In this document: one piece after another, positions 1 to 6,312 of the stretch
How positions within the stretch are numbered: position 1 is the stretch's first letter
Layout: each line of letters opens with the position of its first letter
Origin: a virus
IMG/VR virus record: IMGVR_UViG_3300030106_002217
Span: 47,762 to 77,651 of that record
Length of the DNA stretch: 29,890 nucleotides
Direction: 5' to 3' (one strand)
Position numbers and translations under genes: made by a program
The notes under the pieces: generated by a model
What the model saw: the letters and a program-made list of their open reading frames with translations, nothing else
Told to the model about the DNA's origin: nothing
The model's database searches: none

Positions 1-291
1 ACACGGAACTTTTAATTCTTCTAGCTTATCGACCAAAGCATTATGGTCTAGTGGATACTCATCTATATCAAGAGCACCGAACTTACATTTGTTATGTTCG
101 TTGATAGGTATTGCACCAACACCTTTCTTGCCATCAATATGTCCTTGTAATAATTCTAATGTTAGTGGTTGTCTTACGATAAATGATTTGGCTTTCTGTT
201 TGCCATTCATTCTTTGGTTGGAAACTTCCGTCTGACCATGTGCACCACTAAAACCTTCAAACGCAAGTAATAATTCTTCTGTTAAATTCAC
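1..291 (-). CDS. Archaeo-eukaryotic-type primase (TOTE/AEP-like), N-terminal part
   Basis: This is the first 97 codons of a gene that runs off the left edge. The start is a GTG with GGAG five bases upstream; the other nearby GTG is out of frame. The protein begins MNLTEELLLAFEGFSGAHG. It later reads GVGAIPINEHNKCKFGALDIDEY, given here only to name the motifs: a Gly-rich strand followed by the acidic LDID motif. That arrangement resembles the catalytic D-x-D of AEP-fold primases of the TOTE conflict-system type common in phages. It would make primers for phage DNA replication. It is the last gene of the leftward replication block and lies beyond a terminator, so expression needs read-through or its own promoter. 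The call rests on motif resemblance in a partial protein. Confidence 0.6.
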   Translation of the reverse strand, partial: MNLTEELLLAFEGFSGAHGQTEVSNQRMNGKQKAKSFIVRQPLTLELLQGHIDGKKGVGAIPINEHNKCKFGALDIDEYPLDHNALVDKLEELKVPC

Positions 292-300
292 TCTTCACTC

Positions 301-345
301 CAAAAATAAAAGAGCCGTACAAGTGGAGGATTAGACTTGTACGGC
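301..345 (-). terminator. Rho-independent terminator after the SSB-like gene
   Basis: A perfect 10-bp stem (GCCGTACAAG at 314-323 with CTTGTACGGC at 336-345) encloses a 12-base loop. On the minus strand it is followed by CTCTTTTATTTTT, a U-rich tail. It lies just past the stop of the gene ending at 355 and before the primase start at 291. Confidence 0.85.
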
Positions 346-354
346 CCACGATAT

Positions 355-1137
355 TTAAAACGGTACTTCGTCCTTATCTGATGAAGCCATCTCATCAGCT
401 GACGCAGCAGCCATCTTAACTTCCCCCTTACTTACACTTTGATACATAGCACGAGCTTCTAGCATCATACTCTCTATCTCTGGTGTAAGTTCATTTACAC
501 GATCCAACTTGTAATTGTACCACGAACCTTGGTCATTCTTCTCCAAGATTGTAGTTATATTCCAAGCCGTTCCGTAAATCGGCATAGCATTACCAGAAGG
601 TAATCTTATGCTATTCTTTAATGTATTCCATCTACGAGACACTTTTAACTGTGTCTTCTTCATATCAAGAACACTCGGTGCAATCGTTCCATCAGCAGAT
701 TGTGCGATCACTAAATGCTGGTGTGCTCGGACTAACTCATTACCGTTTGGTAACATTTCTATACTACCATCACGAGTTGTCATAGCTATGTCTTTATCGT
801 CTGCTGGAAGCTCTTTTACAAACCCACCACCAGATGATCTTAACATAAACTCCAAGAACTTCTTCTCGAAGAAACAAGGAACAACAAGAACACCTTCATC
901 TGCCTTATACACTTCTTGTGTAACGGTATTGAAGATGTCGCCTTGCTCAGCGCCTTTAATATACAGAGGATCATCCTTCTGTAACTGTGGAGATAATGCT
1001 TGGATAATCCTAATAAAAGGTATCTGCATATCTTCCGTTGTGATGTTCTCAAGACCAGCACCAGAGTCTGCTTCTAGCATTTTATCTAACTCTGATACCA
1101 CCACATCTGTAGCCTTTTTCTGTGCAATCTGGTTCAT
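355..1137 (-). CDS. Putative single-stranded DNA-binding protein (SSB-like acidic tail)
   Basis: A 260-residue protein with no motif I can assign in its body, but its last residues are SDKDEVPF. This closely resembles the acidic tip (DDDIPF type) by which bacterial and phage SSB proteins recruit replication partners. A low-complexity Ala/Ser/Glu linker precedes the tip, also as in SSBs. A strong AAGGAGGT ribosome site lies before the ATG, whose A overlaps the upstream stop (TAATG). A terminator follows directly. High expression, a position between replication genes and the tail together suggest ssDNA binding. The fold itself is not recognised, so the function is an inference. Confidence 0.5.
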   Translation of the reverse strand: MNQIAQKKATDVVVSELDKMLEADSGAGLENITTEDMQIPFIRIIQALSPQLQKDDPLYIKGAEQGDIFNTVTQEVYKADEGVLVVPCFFEKKFLEFMLRSSGGGFVKELPADDKDIAMTTRDGSIEMLPNGNELVRAHQHLVIAQSADGTIAPSVLDMKKTQLKVSRRWNTLKNSIRLPSGNAMPIYGTAWNITTILEKNDQGSWYNYKLDRVNELTPEIESMMLEARAMYQSVSKGEVKMAAASADEMASSDKDEVPF

Positions 1138-1706
1138 TACTGACCTCCTTTTATCTTAGCACGGTTGCCCTGGTATACACCAAATAGATCAAAGTCTATT
1201 TCTTTACCACTTTCAATTCTATTTTTAACCCAGGTTTTTAAAGTCATTGGATGCACATGCTGTTTCTTTTGTGGTGCAAAACCTTTTTGCTCCAGGTCTG
1301 CAACTACAACACCAGCTTGATTATCTTGACCCATACTGAAGCTAACAACAACTTCGTTCTTGATAAGATCGCCTTCTCCAATATCTCTTAAATATTGGAA
1401 CGCTTCTTGTTTCTTAGTTTCGGGTATCCTCGCAGAAACAAACTTATCTACCGTAACTTTGTTGCCATCTACTTGTAGACTTTCAACACCCATAGTCTGC
1501 ATTATCGAAGGAATGTCTTCCTCGTCTACTGCTCTCTTCTTGTCTTTTAAGTCTTTAAGTTGTGCTTCGGTATCTTTAATCTGTTGATCCAAGTCTACGG
1601 ATCTACGGATTAGTGACGACAGATCTTTAGTGTCGCCTTCTCTGACTTTATTAAATGCTTGAGGGTCAGCTGCCTCTTGCTCGAATAGTGAATACACATC
1701 ACTCAT
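1137..1706 (-). CDS. Conserved phage protein with N-terminal coiled coil, unknown function
   Basis: 189 residues. Residues 25-65 are rich in charged heptads (QIKDTEAQLKDLKDKKRAVD) and should form a coiled coil. The remainder is a mixed alpha/beta domain ending in a basic segment (GNRAKIKGGQ). AGGAG precedes the ATG, and the stop overlaps the next start by one base (TAATG), so translation is probably coupled to the SSB-like gene. Proteins with this layout occur next to replication genes in marine phages, but no biochemical role is known to me. A role as replication accessory factor would be a guess from position. Confidence 0.6.
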   Translation of the reverse strand: MSDVYSLFEQEAADPQAFNKVREGDTKDLSSLIRRSVDLDQQIKDTEAQLKDLKDKKRAVDEEDIPSIMQTMGVESLQVDGNKVTVDKFVSARIPETKKQEAFQYLRDIGEGDLIKNEVVVSFSMGQDNQAGVVVADLEQKGFAPQKKQHVHPMTLKTWVKNRIESGKEIDFDLFGVYQGNRAKIKGGQ

Positions 1707-1752
1707 CTTTCTCTCCTTCTACGTTAAAGTTTATGCTCTTCAGCGGTTAATC

Positions 1753-1781
1753 GAAGGTATAGTTTAAAGTATTATACCTTC
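1753..1781 (-). other. Stem-loop over the 3' end of the small RHH gene
   Basis: GAAGGTATA (1753-1761) pairs with TATACCTTC (1773-1781), a perfect 9-bp stem with an 11-base loop. It covers the last codons and stop of the gene ending at 1772. No U-run follows on the minus strand, so it is not a classical terminator. It could stabilise the mRNA or mark a processing site. Confidence 0.35.
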
Positions 1782-1963
1782 TCGTCAACAAGTCTTTTTT
1801 TTGGAACTCTAACAGTAGTTTCCGCTTTTAAAGACTCGTATTCTTTCTCAGTTAAATATGTAATCGTTGCACCAACAGTTCTAAAGTTTTCTTTAGCCAT
1901 CTTGTTTAGTTTCTCCCAAGTTGCTATTGGTACTGCAATCGACTTCCACTTATCTGTATCCAT
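1772..1963 (-). CDS. Ribbon-helix-helix DNA-binding protein (Arc/CopG-like)
   Basis: 63 residues. A short strand (KSIAVPIAT) is followed by two helices (WEKLNKMAKEN, GATITYLTEKEYESL) and a basic tail. This is the pattern of the RHH fold, which dimerises and inserts its paired strand into the DNA major groove. AAGGAG lies 6 bases before the ATG. It is the first gene of a leftward unit that also carries the coiled-coil and SSB-like genes. A promoter, three copies of an ACATAA motif and a leader hairpin lie upstream, so autoregulation is likely. The RHH call is from pattern, not a database hit. Confidence 0.6.
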   Translation of the reverse strand: MDTDKWKSIAVPIATWEKLNKMAKENFRTVGATITYLTEKEYESLKAETTVRVPKKRLVDEKV

Positions 1964-1983
1964 TTTAATCTCCTTATCTCATC

Positions 1984-2036
1984 GGGGTGGTAATGATTAA
2001 ATTTTTAAGGCAAAATTTAAGAAAGGAAACCACCCC
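1984..2036 (-). promoter_or_regulatory. Nested leader hairpin upstream of the RHH gene
   Basis: GGGGTGGT (1984-1991) pairs with ACCACCCC (2029-2036). Inside it AAATTTT (1999-2005) pairs with AAAATTT (2012-2018). The structure sits in the 5' leader of the minus-strand transcript, just before the AAGGAG of the RHH gene. It could control translation or serve as a binding site. Confidence 0.45.
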
Positions 2037-2057
2037 AACTCGACTTTTCTTTACAAG

Positions 2058-2100
2058 ACATAAGAATCTCAACATAAGTATTTTGTTGTTATTGTTATGT
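2058..2100 (-). promoter_or_regulatory. Repeated ACATAA motifs, candidate operator
   Basis: ACATAAG occurs at 2058-2064 and again at 2072-2078, 14 bases apart, and its inverse TTATGT at 2095-2100. The set covers the start of transcription predicted from the promoter at 2108-2137. Such repeats directly before an RHH gene suggest an autoregulatory operator; this is an inference. Confidence 0.4.
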
Positions 2101-2107
2101 TCAGTTT

Positions 2108-2137
2108 TTTTTACCATAAAAATATTTTGAATGTCAA
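2108..2137 (-). promoter_or_regulatory. Sigma70-like promoter for the RHH/coiled-coil/SSB unit
   Basis: On the minus strand a perfect TTGACA (2137-2132) is followed after 18 bases by TAAAAA (2113-2108), four of six matches to TATAAT. It lies in the gap after the nuclease gene and reads leftward. Confidence 0.55.
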
Positions 2138-2147
2138 CCATAAAATC

Positions 2148-2600
2148 TTATTTTTTCTTATATAATAGTTCGCCCATCATGTTTTGGCTATATTCTAGTG
2201 CCATTTGAAAATGAGTTCCTTCTTTTCCATCTGATGGATTACGAAAATCATTCTTTGTCAAACTCAGTGATCTATTGCTTATGAATGATTCCACTGGAAA
2301 GAACAACACGGATTCTATATCCAGTGCAGCCAGTGCTATTATATCACAATCTTTTCTAGTGTAACATCTTCTGTCTTTGCCTTTTGATATACCAAAATAA
2401 TATTTACCTTCATCACTTTGTAATACTGTTTTAACTTCTACTCTTTGTGCTACTATTAATCCTTCTCCACCAACCACGGCTATATCAACACCGTCTTGTT
2501 TTATTAAAGATGCCGCGTAACCCATCATTGACAACTTAAATACTGTTAAGCTCTCACCTGCATTACCCACTATCTTCTCGGCTCTTACACCTTTAACCAT
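2148..2600 (-). CDS. PD-(D/E)XK nuclease, Holliday-junction-resolvase-like
   Basis: 150 residues. An N-terminal helix carries a Glu (GNAGESLTVFKLSMMGY). Then come GVDIAVVG with the catalytic Asp and RVEVKTVLQ with the E-x-K. This order (E, D, E-x-K) is the PD-(D/E)XK core found in archaeal-type Hjc resolvases and related phage endonucleases. It would cut branched or recombination intermediates before packaging. AT-rich DNA follows the gene. Its start overlaps the end of the helicase gene by 16 bases, so the two are probably made together. A restriction-type or repair nuclease of the same fold is an alternative. Confidence 0.65.
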   Translation of the reverse strand: MVKGVRAEKIVGNAGESLTVFKLSMMGYAASLIKQDGVDIAVVGGEGLIVAQRVEVKTVLQSDEGKYYFGISKGKDRRCYTRKDCDIIALAALDIESVLFFPVESFISNRSLSLTKNDFRNPSDGKEGTHFQMALEYSQNMMGELLYKKK

Positions 2601-4039
2601 TCTAATATCCTTTCTCCTAGTGTTATGTTTGCTAATTTGTTTTTGTTCACTAATGTTTTTACAATGTGAACATCAACAGTATTCGGACATACCAGGTCAA
2701 CATATAACACTTTATTCTGTTGCCCTACCCTATGTGCTCTATCCTCTGATTGAACACGAGACTCCAAATTAAAATCATTTGAATAATAAATCACATTCTT
2801 CGCGGCATGAAGTGTCAAACCCATACCACCTGTTTGTGGATTACTTACAAAGAACCTCGTGGGATCAGCCGAATCTTGAAACCTCGCAATAGCATTGTCT
2901 CTATCTGCCATAGTCGTGTCGCCAAAATAGGTAACCACGGAACTCGCACCATAGATTTGTGCTAACTTGCTTTGTATTTTTAAGATGTCATGTCTGAACC
3001 TTGACCATATAATAACCTTGCCTTCCATCTCTTCTATGACTTCAAGTAATACGTCTAACCTATTGTTCTCTATCTCTTTTGTTTCGCCATCATCTGTAAT
3101 CAGATAGCCACATAACAACTGTTGTAATCTCAAAAGCCGTGTCATAACTTCTGGAGTTGTGACCATCTCTCCACTTTCGAGAAGTGCTACTGATGTTTTC
3201 TTGATACTTTGATAGTATCTCTCTTGCTCCATTGTCAGATCAACTTGCCTGGTTGTATATATCTTCGGAGGCAAATCCAATGCCTCATCTTTCGTAACTC
3301 GGAACGAGTGTGGCTCAACTTTCTTTTTCAGTTCGTCCAGGTTCTTATACCCTATGATCTGATTGAACTGATGTGATCCCATCTTCACATTTTTAATCAC
3401 GGCATATCGTCCTTGAAACGACCAATACGATTCAAACCCCAAAATTTTTTTACTCATAAATAAACATTGTGAGTATAAATCAAGAGGCGACTTGGTTATC
3501 GGAGCACCCGTCAGTATTCTTTTGTACCTTGCTCCTTCAGCAAATTTTATTAGCGCCTTGGTTCTCTTCGCCTTGATATTCTTGATTGTGGTTGACTCAT
3601 CAACGGCAAGTAAAAAGGTACTTCTGTGGGTAAACATCTCCAAAAACTGAAACACTTTCTTTGAGGCAAAAGCCTCAACATTGACGAGTAGTATTCGTAA
3701 ATGTCTTCTTGCTTCCCCACCCACGGAGCTTTTTAAGTCTGCTTGTTCTCGTTTGTTAAGCGTTGACTTCCATGTGTATACCCTCGGAACTATATCATCT
3801 GTTAGATGTGCAGGTATTTCATTGTTCTTCCAATTCGTATACACACCTTTTGGTGCTACAACAATCGCAGTATCTATTTTACTATTCGAATAAAGCCAAG
3901 CAATATTATCAATCAATACCTTTGACTTACCGCACCCCATCTCCATAAAGTATGCAAAGTTTTCTTTGTCATAACTTTTATGGAGAGCATCTTCTTGATG
4001 CTTGTAGGGTTTGGTTTTGTAAGGAAAGACCACACTCAT
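2585..4039 (-). CDS. SNF2-family DEAD/DEAH-type helicase
   Basis: 484 residues with both RecA-like lobes. Q-region YKHQEDAL is near residue 12, Walker A MGCGKSK near 34-40, motif II VDEST near 146-150 (DEST instead of DEAH), and motif III LTGAPI near 177. In lobe 2 there are VIIWSRF, GGMGLTLHAA and the arginine-finger motif QSEDRAHRVGQ typical of SNF2 translocases. It would use ATP to move along duplex DNA, probably in replication or recombination. ATGA overlap couples it to the small gene upstream, and it overlaps the nuclease gene by 16 bases. Such helicases are very common in phages next to nucleases. Confidence 0.9.
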   Translation of the reverse strand: MSVVFPYKTKPYKHQEDALHKSYDKENFAYFMEMGCGKSKVLIDNIAWLYSNSKIDTAIVVAPKGVYTNWKNNEIPAHLTDDIVPRVYTWKSTLNKREQADLKSSVGGEARRHLRILLVNVEAFASKKVFQFLEMFTHRSTFLLAVDESTTIKNIKAKRTKALIKFAEGARYKRILTGAPITKSPLDLYSQCLFMSKKILGFESYWSFQGRYAVIKNVKMGSHQFNQIIGYKNLDELKKKVEPHSFRVTKDEALDLPPKIYTTRQVDLTMEQERYYQSIKKTSVALLESGEMVTTPEVMTRLLRLQQLLCGYLITDDGETKEIENNRLDVLLEVIEEMEGKVIIWSRFRHDILKIQSKLAQIYGASSVVTYFGDTTMADRDNAIARFQDSADPTRFFVSNPQTGGMGLTLHAAKNVIYYSNDFNLESRVQSEDRAHRVGQQNKVLYVDLVCPNTVDVHIVKTLVNKNKLANITLGERILEWLKV

Positions 4040-4254
4040 GTCGTAACCTTGTGTGGTCTCATCTCTCTTACCCTTAACTCATTCTGTAGCTTACCTATGA
4101 AGTCAACCATGTGCCTTCTTTCCGTTGCTACTTCAGAAGCATAAGGATAGTAGTCCAAATTATTTTCGGCATCAAATTTTTCTAACAACAACCTGGTGCT
4201 CTTGATACATAACTTAATCTCTTTTTGAGATAGTTTCATGTGAGACTGAGCCAT
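4036..4254 (-). CDS. Small protein of unknown function
   Basis: 72 residues, charged and mostly helical (KEIKLCIKSTRLLLEKFDAEN, then MVDFIGKLQNELRVREM). No domain is recognised. It is joined to both neighbours: its start shares one base with the stop of the ParB-like gene and its end overlaps the helicase start by four (ATGA). A helper of either neighbour is possible but unsupported by motif. Confidence 0.6.
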   Translation of the reverse strand: MAQSHMKLSQKEIKLCIKSTRLLLEKFDAENNLDYYPYASEVATERRHMVDFIGKLQNELRVREMRPHKVTT

Positions 4255-4991
4255 TAGCGAGACTCACGATACGTTTTTAATCGGATCTTCCTATCGGCTC
4301 CCGTATTATGGTTATATAATTTTTCTATATTAATTATAAAATCATTACGACTACCTTGGTTTTTTAGCTTCGAGGAGAAATGTCTCAACTTATTCTCGAA
4401 GATACTCCAAACAAAATCGGGATCTCTCATCACTGATATCATTGCATTGACAAAAGACTTCTTTCTAAAATGCTCAAAATATTCTCCTACTTTAATAATT
4501 GCAGAAGCCGTATCTTTTGCATGTTCCAGATCATGCACAACAAAATTTCCTAGCTTGAAATCCTCCAGGTCTTGTTGGCTACGATAACCCTTACCATTCA
4601 ACATGGCTATTGAATCCGTTATAGAAAAACCATACGTTCTGGTAAACCATTCCATGGTCTCATACTCTTTTGCTCCGAGTTTTACATGGCTCATCATGTA
4701 CTCTTGCATAGTCCACTTTCGATTTACTGAATTTAATTTTCGTATATCGTTCAACTTGAGACCCTCTTTTATAATATACTGCACGGGTAATCCCAATACC
4801 TTATATGCTTCTAGTCTATGTTGACCATCACATACTTCCATCTTCTCATTAACAATTATAGGTATTGCTAAATCTTTCGTTTCTATTTCGTTAGATAATT
4901 CTCTAACATGCTTATTAACTACTTCTCTATTACCCACGATATAGGTAAATTGATCGTAATCTGTCGTTGAATATATTCTATTATTCGGCAT
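4254..4991 (-). CDS. ParB/sulfiredoxin-like domain protein
   Basis: 245 residues. The N-terminal half carries IIVNEKMEVCDGQHRLEAYKVLG with the GQHR motif of the ParB/Srx fold, a nucleotide-binding or nuclease fold that uses CTP in true ParB proteins. The C-terminal half is helical, basic and not recognised (a possible DNA-binding part ends in DRKIRLKTYRESR). There is no partner ParA, so chromosome-type partition is unlikely. Phage members of this fold are often predicted nucleases or gene regulators. It follows the RHH gene with only a TAAATG junction, so the two are probably co-expressed. Confidence 0.7.
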   Translation of the reverse strand: MPNNRIYSTTDYDQFTYIVGNREVVNKHVRELSNEIETKDLAIPIIVNEKMEVCDGQHRLEAYKVLGLPVQYIIKEGLKLNDIRKLNSVNRKWTMQEYMMSHVKLGAKEYETMEWFTRTYGFSITDSIAMLNGKGYRSQQDLEDFKLGNFVVHDLEHAKDTASAIIKVGEYFEHFRKKSFVNAMISVMRDPDFVWSIFENKLRHFSSKLKNQGSRNDFIINIEKLYNHNTGADRKIRLKTYRESR

Positions 4992-5342
4992 TTATTTTCC
5001 TCCAAAAATTCTATTTTGTTCTTCTAGCCTATCTAGTTGTTCTTCACATGGCTCAGGACAACCACAGTTATCGCCACATATAATAGTTCTACTTTTTAAA
5101 GTATCTCGAACCATCAAAGCAACTGTCGCTGCAATAGTTCTATTATCTTGCTTGGCTATTCTCTTTATCTGCTCGTATACTGAAACACGGACATTTAAAG
5201 ATTTGAAGCCTACATCTTCCTCATCAAGATCATAGACCTCCTCGGCATCTTCACTTACTTTGCTTCTGGGAATGATGCCATCAACGTAATCTCCGACTTC
5301 CTCTTCGATACCCTTTTCCCAGAGCCTTTTCGTACCTCCCAT
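4992..5342 (-). CDS. RHH protein with a C-terminal cysteine cluster
   Basis: 116 residues in three parts: an acidic N-terminus (DAEEVYDLDEEDVG), an RHH-like segment near residues 47-83 (KSLNVRVSVYEQIKRIAKQ, then TIAATVALMVRDTL), and a tail with CGDNCGCPEPC near residues 90-100. The clustered Cys residues could bind zinc or an iron-sulfur cluster. This would make the regulator metal- or redox-sensitive; the idea is inference. AGGAG lies before the ATG. It is the first gene of the ParB/helicase/nuclease operon, and a 16-bp palindrome lies 26 bases upstream of the start, a likely binding site. Confidence 0.6.
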   Translation of the reverse strand: MGGTKRLWEKGIEEEVGDYVDGIIPRSKVSEDAEEVYDLDEEDVGFKSLNVRVSVYEQIKRIAKQDNRTIAATVALMVRDTLKSRTIICGDNCGCPEPCEEQLDRLEEQNRIFGGK

Positions 5343-5367
5343 AATATCTCCTATAAATAGTTAGTTG

Positions 5368-5406
5368 TACTTATATATAAGTAATACATGGGATAGCATA
5401 AGTCAA
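5368..5406 (-). promoter_or_regulatory. Candidate promoter and palindromic operator of the RHH-ParB operon
   Basis: A perfect 16-bp palindrome TACTTATATATAAGTA occupies 5368-5383. A minus-strand TTGACT (-35-like) lies at 5406-5401. No -10 box at ideal spacing is clear. The palindrome would overlap the initiation region, as expected for repression by an RHH dimer. Confidence 0.45.
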
Positions 5407-5439
5407 GAGAGGATACCATAAAAATTTATATTTATTTAT

Positions 5440-5471
5440 TTGACACAATGTTTTTTATCTGATAGTTTAAT
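5440..5471 (+). promoter_or_regulatory. Candidate plus-strand promoter for a small RNA
   Basis: A perfect TTGACA lies at 5440-5445. TAGTTT follows at 17 bases and TTTAAT (five of six) at 20 bases. It is back to back with the minus-strand signal at 5401-5406, and no plus-strand gene follows before a plus-strand terminator. Confidence 0.35.
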
Positions 5472-5474
5472 AAT

Positions 5475-5560
5475 TGCATAGAATCCTTACTATGTAGTTG
5501 CGAAAAGGGAAGAGCTAGGAATTTTTTTTATTAATTTTGTTTCGTTTCTAGCTCTTTTTT
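5475..5560 (+). ncRNA. Candidate small RNA with two stem-loops
   Basis: The first stem-loop pairs TGCATAG (5475-5481) with CTATGTA (5490-5496, one G-U). The second pairs AAGAGCTAGGAA (5510-5521) with TTTCTAGCTCTT (5545-5556, one G-U) and ends in six T (5555-5560), the form of a plus-strand terminator. The second hairpin also covers the stop codon of the minus-strand gene ending at 5548, so it may instead serve that gene. No known RNA family is recognised. Confidence 0.35.
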
Positions 5561-5742
5561 ATGCACTCATCTAAGATAATATTATGATATGCAGGTTGTT
5601 CCTTGGCTCGATAACGAAGAAGTCTTAACTGACATTCCTTCCTTGTCTGAAACTCCCAATCAAACATATGGGTAAAACATTCTTGCTTTGCTCTCCCATC
5701 TGCAATCCACACACTACATATTAATGCTACTGCTTTAAACAT
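5548..5742 (-). CDS. Small cysteine-containing, probably exported protein
   Basis: 64 residues. The N-terminus MFKAVALICSVWIADGRA is hydrophobic and could be a signal peptide. Four Cys (about residues 9, 22, 37, 60) could form disulfides outside the cytoplasm. The middle is rich in Arg and Glu (RKECQLRLLRYRAKEQ). Similar short Cys-bearing proteins with a hydrophobic start recur in marine phages, with no known function. The start overlaps the upstream zinc-ribbon gene by eight bases and has AGGAAAAAG before it. Confidence 0.55.
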   Translation of the reverse strand: MFKAVALICSVWIADGRAKQECFTHMFDWEFQTRKECQLRLLRYRAKEQPAYHNIILDECIKKS

Positions 5743-5953
5743 CTTTTTCCTCCAATATCGGACTTGATCTAATGGCTAAGTCCTTCGCCACTTTTGTTCT
5801 TCTTTTGCCACAAGCCATGCACTTGTGAACCTCGACTACTTCTAAGTTCTCGAATTTTACTCCGATCTTTCTCATTGCAGCCTGGCACTTGGAACACTTT
5901 AATTTGTCTTCAAATCTCATTCTTGTTCCGTTACTGTAAAACACATTGGACAT
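5735..5953 (-). CDS. Small zinc-ribbon protein
   Basis: 72 residues with two Cys pairs, CSKC near residues 20-23 and CMAC near 45-48, the four-Cys pattern of a zinc ribbon. A basic stretch (GKRRTKVAK) follows. It may bind nucleic acid or a host protein. Its AAGGA ribosome site lies inside the 3' end of the upstream gene, with which it overlaps by 37 bases in another frame. Confidence 0.65.
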   Translation of the reverse strand: MSNVFYSNGTRMRFEDKLKCSKCQAAMRKIGVKFENLEVVEVHKCMACGKRRTKVAKDLAIRSSPILEEKDV

Positions 5954-6072
5954 TGATATAATCCTTTCAGTTCTATTCGTTTAAGTGCGATCTTACATCT
6001 CTCGCACATAAAAACTTTTGGTGGTTCTTCTGATGAACCATCTTCTGTTAGTATTGTTTGATCACGATCCAT
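5917..6072 (-). CDS. Very small zinc-ribbon protein (51 residues)
   Basis: The frame reads MDRDQTILTEDGSSEEPPK, then VFMCERCKIALKRI and LYQCPMCFTVTEQE. Two C-x-x-C pairs 15 residues apart form a zinc-ribbon pattern, like the gene downstream. AAGGAG lies 7 bases before the ATG. It is the first gene of a leftward group with the second zinc-ribbon and the Cys-rich exported protein. The clear ribosome site and motif support a real gene despite its length. Confidence 0.7.
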   Translation of the reverse strand: MDRDQTILTEDGSSEEPPKVFMCERCKIALKRIELKGLYQCPMCFTVTEQE

Positions 6073-6153
6073 GATTATCTCCTTTTGTTAATATTAATTC
6101 ATACATAGTGTTTCTCCCATATTTTTTTGTTTGATAAAATTTTTTAAAAATAG

Positions 6154-6303
6154 GTGTAGAAAGTGTAGAAACGTAGAAAACACTCTGTAACCCTTGGTGA
6201 CACTAGATGTCTTTTCTACACTTTGGTTACACTTTCCACACTTTAAAGCCGACCGCGTCATATTTTCGGCTTTGCTCTTGCAAAAATATGGTAGAAACTC
6301 TAC
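6154..6303. repeat. GTGTAGAAA motif array and GC-rich hairpin in front of terS
   Basis: GTGTAGAAA is found at 6154-6162 and 6163-6171, with a variant at 6172-6180. Inverted copies are TTTCTACAC at 6213-6221, a weaker one at 6224-6232, and TTTCCACAC at 6233-6241. GTAACC (6187-6192) is inverted as GGTTAC (6225-6230). A perfect 8-bp hairpin follows (AAAGCCGA 6245-6252, TCGGCTTT 6266-6273), then GTAGA-AAC-TCTAC at 6291-6303. The whole fills the divergent gap between the zinc-ribbon operon and terS. It could be a terminase recognition site, an origin or an operator. Confidence 0.6.
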
Positions 6304-6312
6304 TATGGGGTC

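Noticed and set aside
608-1159. Plus-strand open frame opposite the SSB-like gene
   Set aside because: It is antisense to a gene with a strong ribosome site and terminator and has no start signal or protein-like character.
2148-4039. Restriction-modification or defence system made of helicase plus nuclease
   Set aside because: Both proteins are common as phage replication/recombination factors, and the methyltransferase lies far away in another operon.
4254-4991. Partition (ParA/ParB) plasmid-prophage system
   Set aside because: Only a ParB-like fold is present, with no ParA ATPase and no clear centromere array next to it.
6151-6241. Possible CRISPR array
   Set aside because: The units are 9 bases, adjacent and partly inverted, without spacers of constant length; no cas gene is present.
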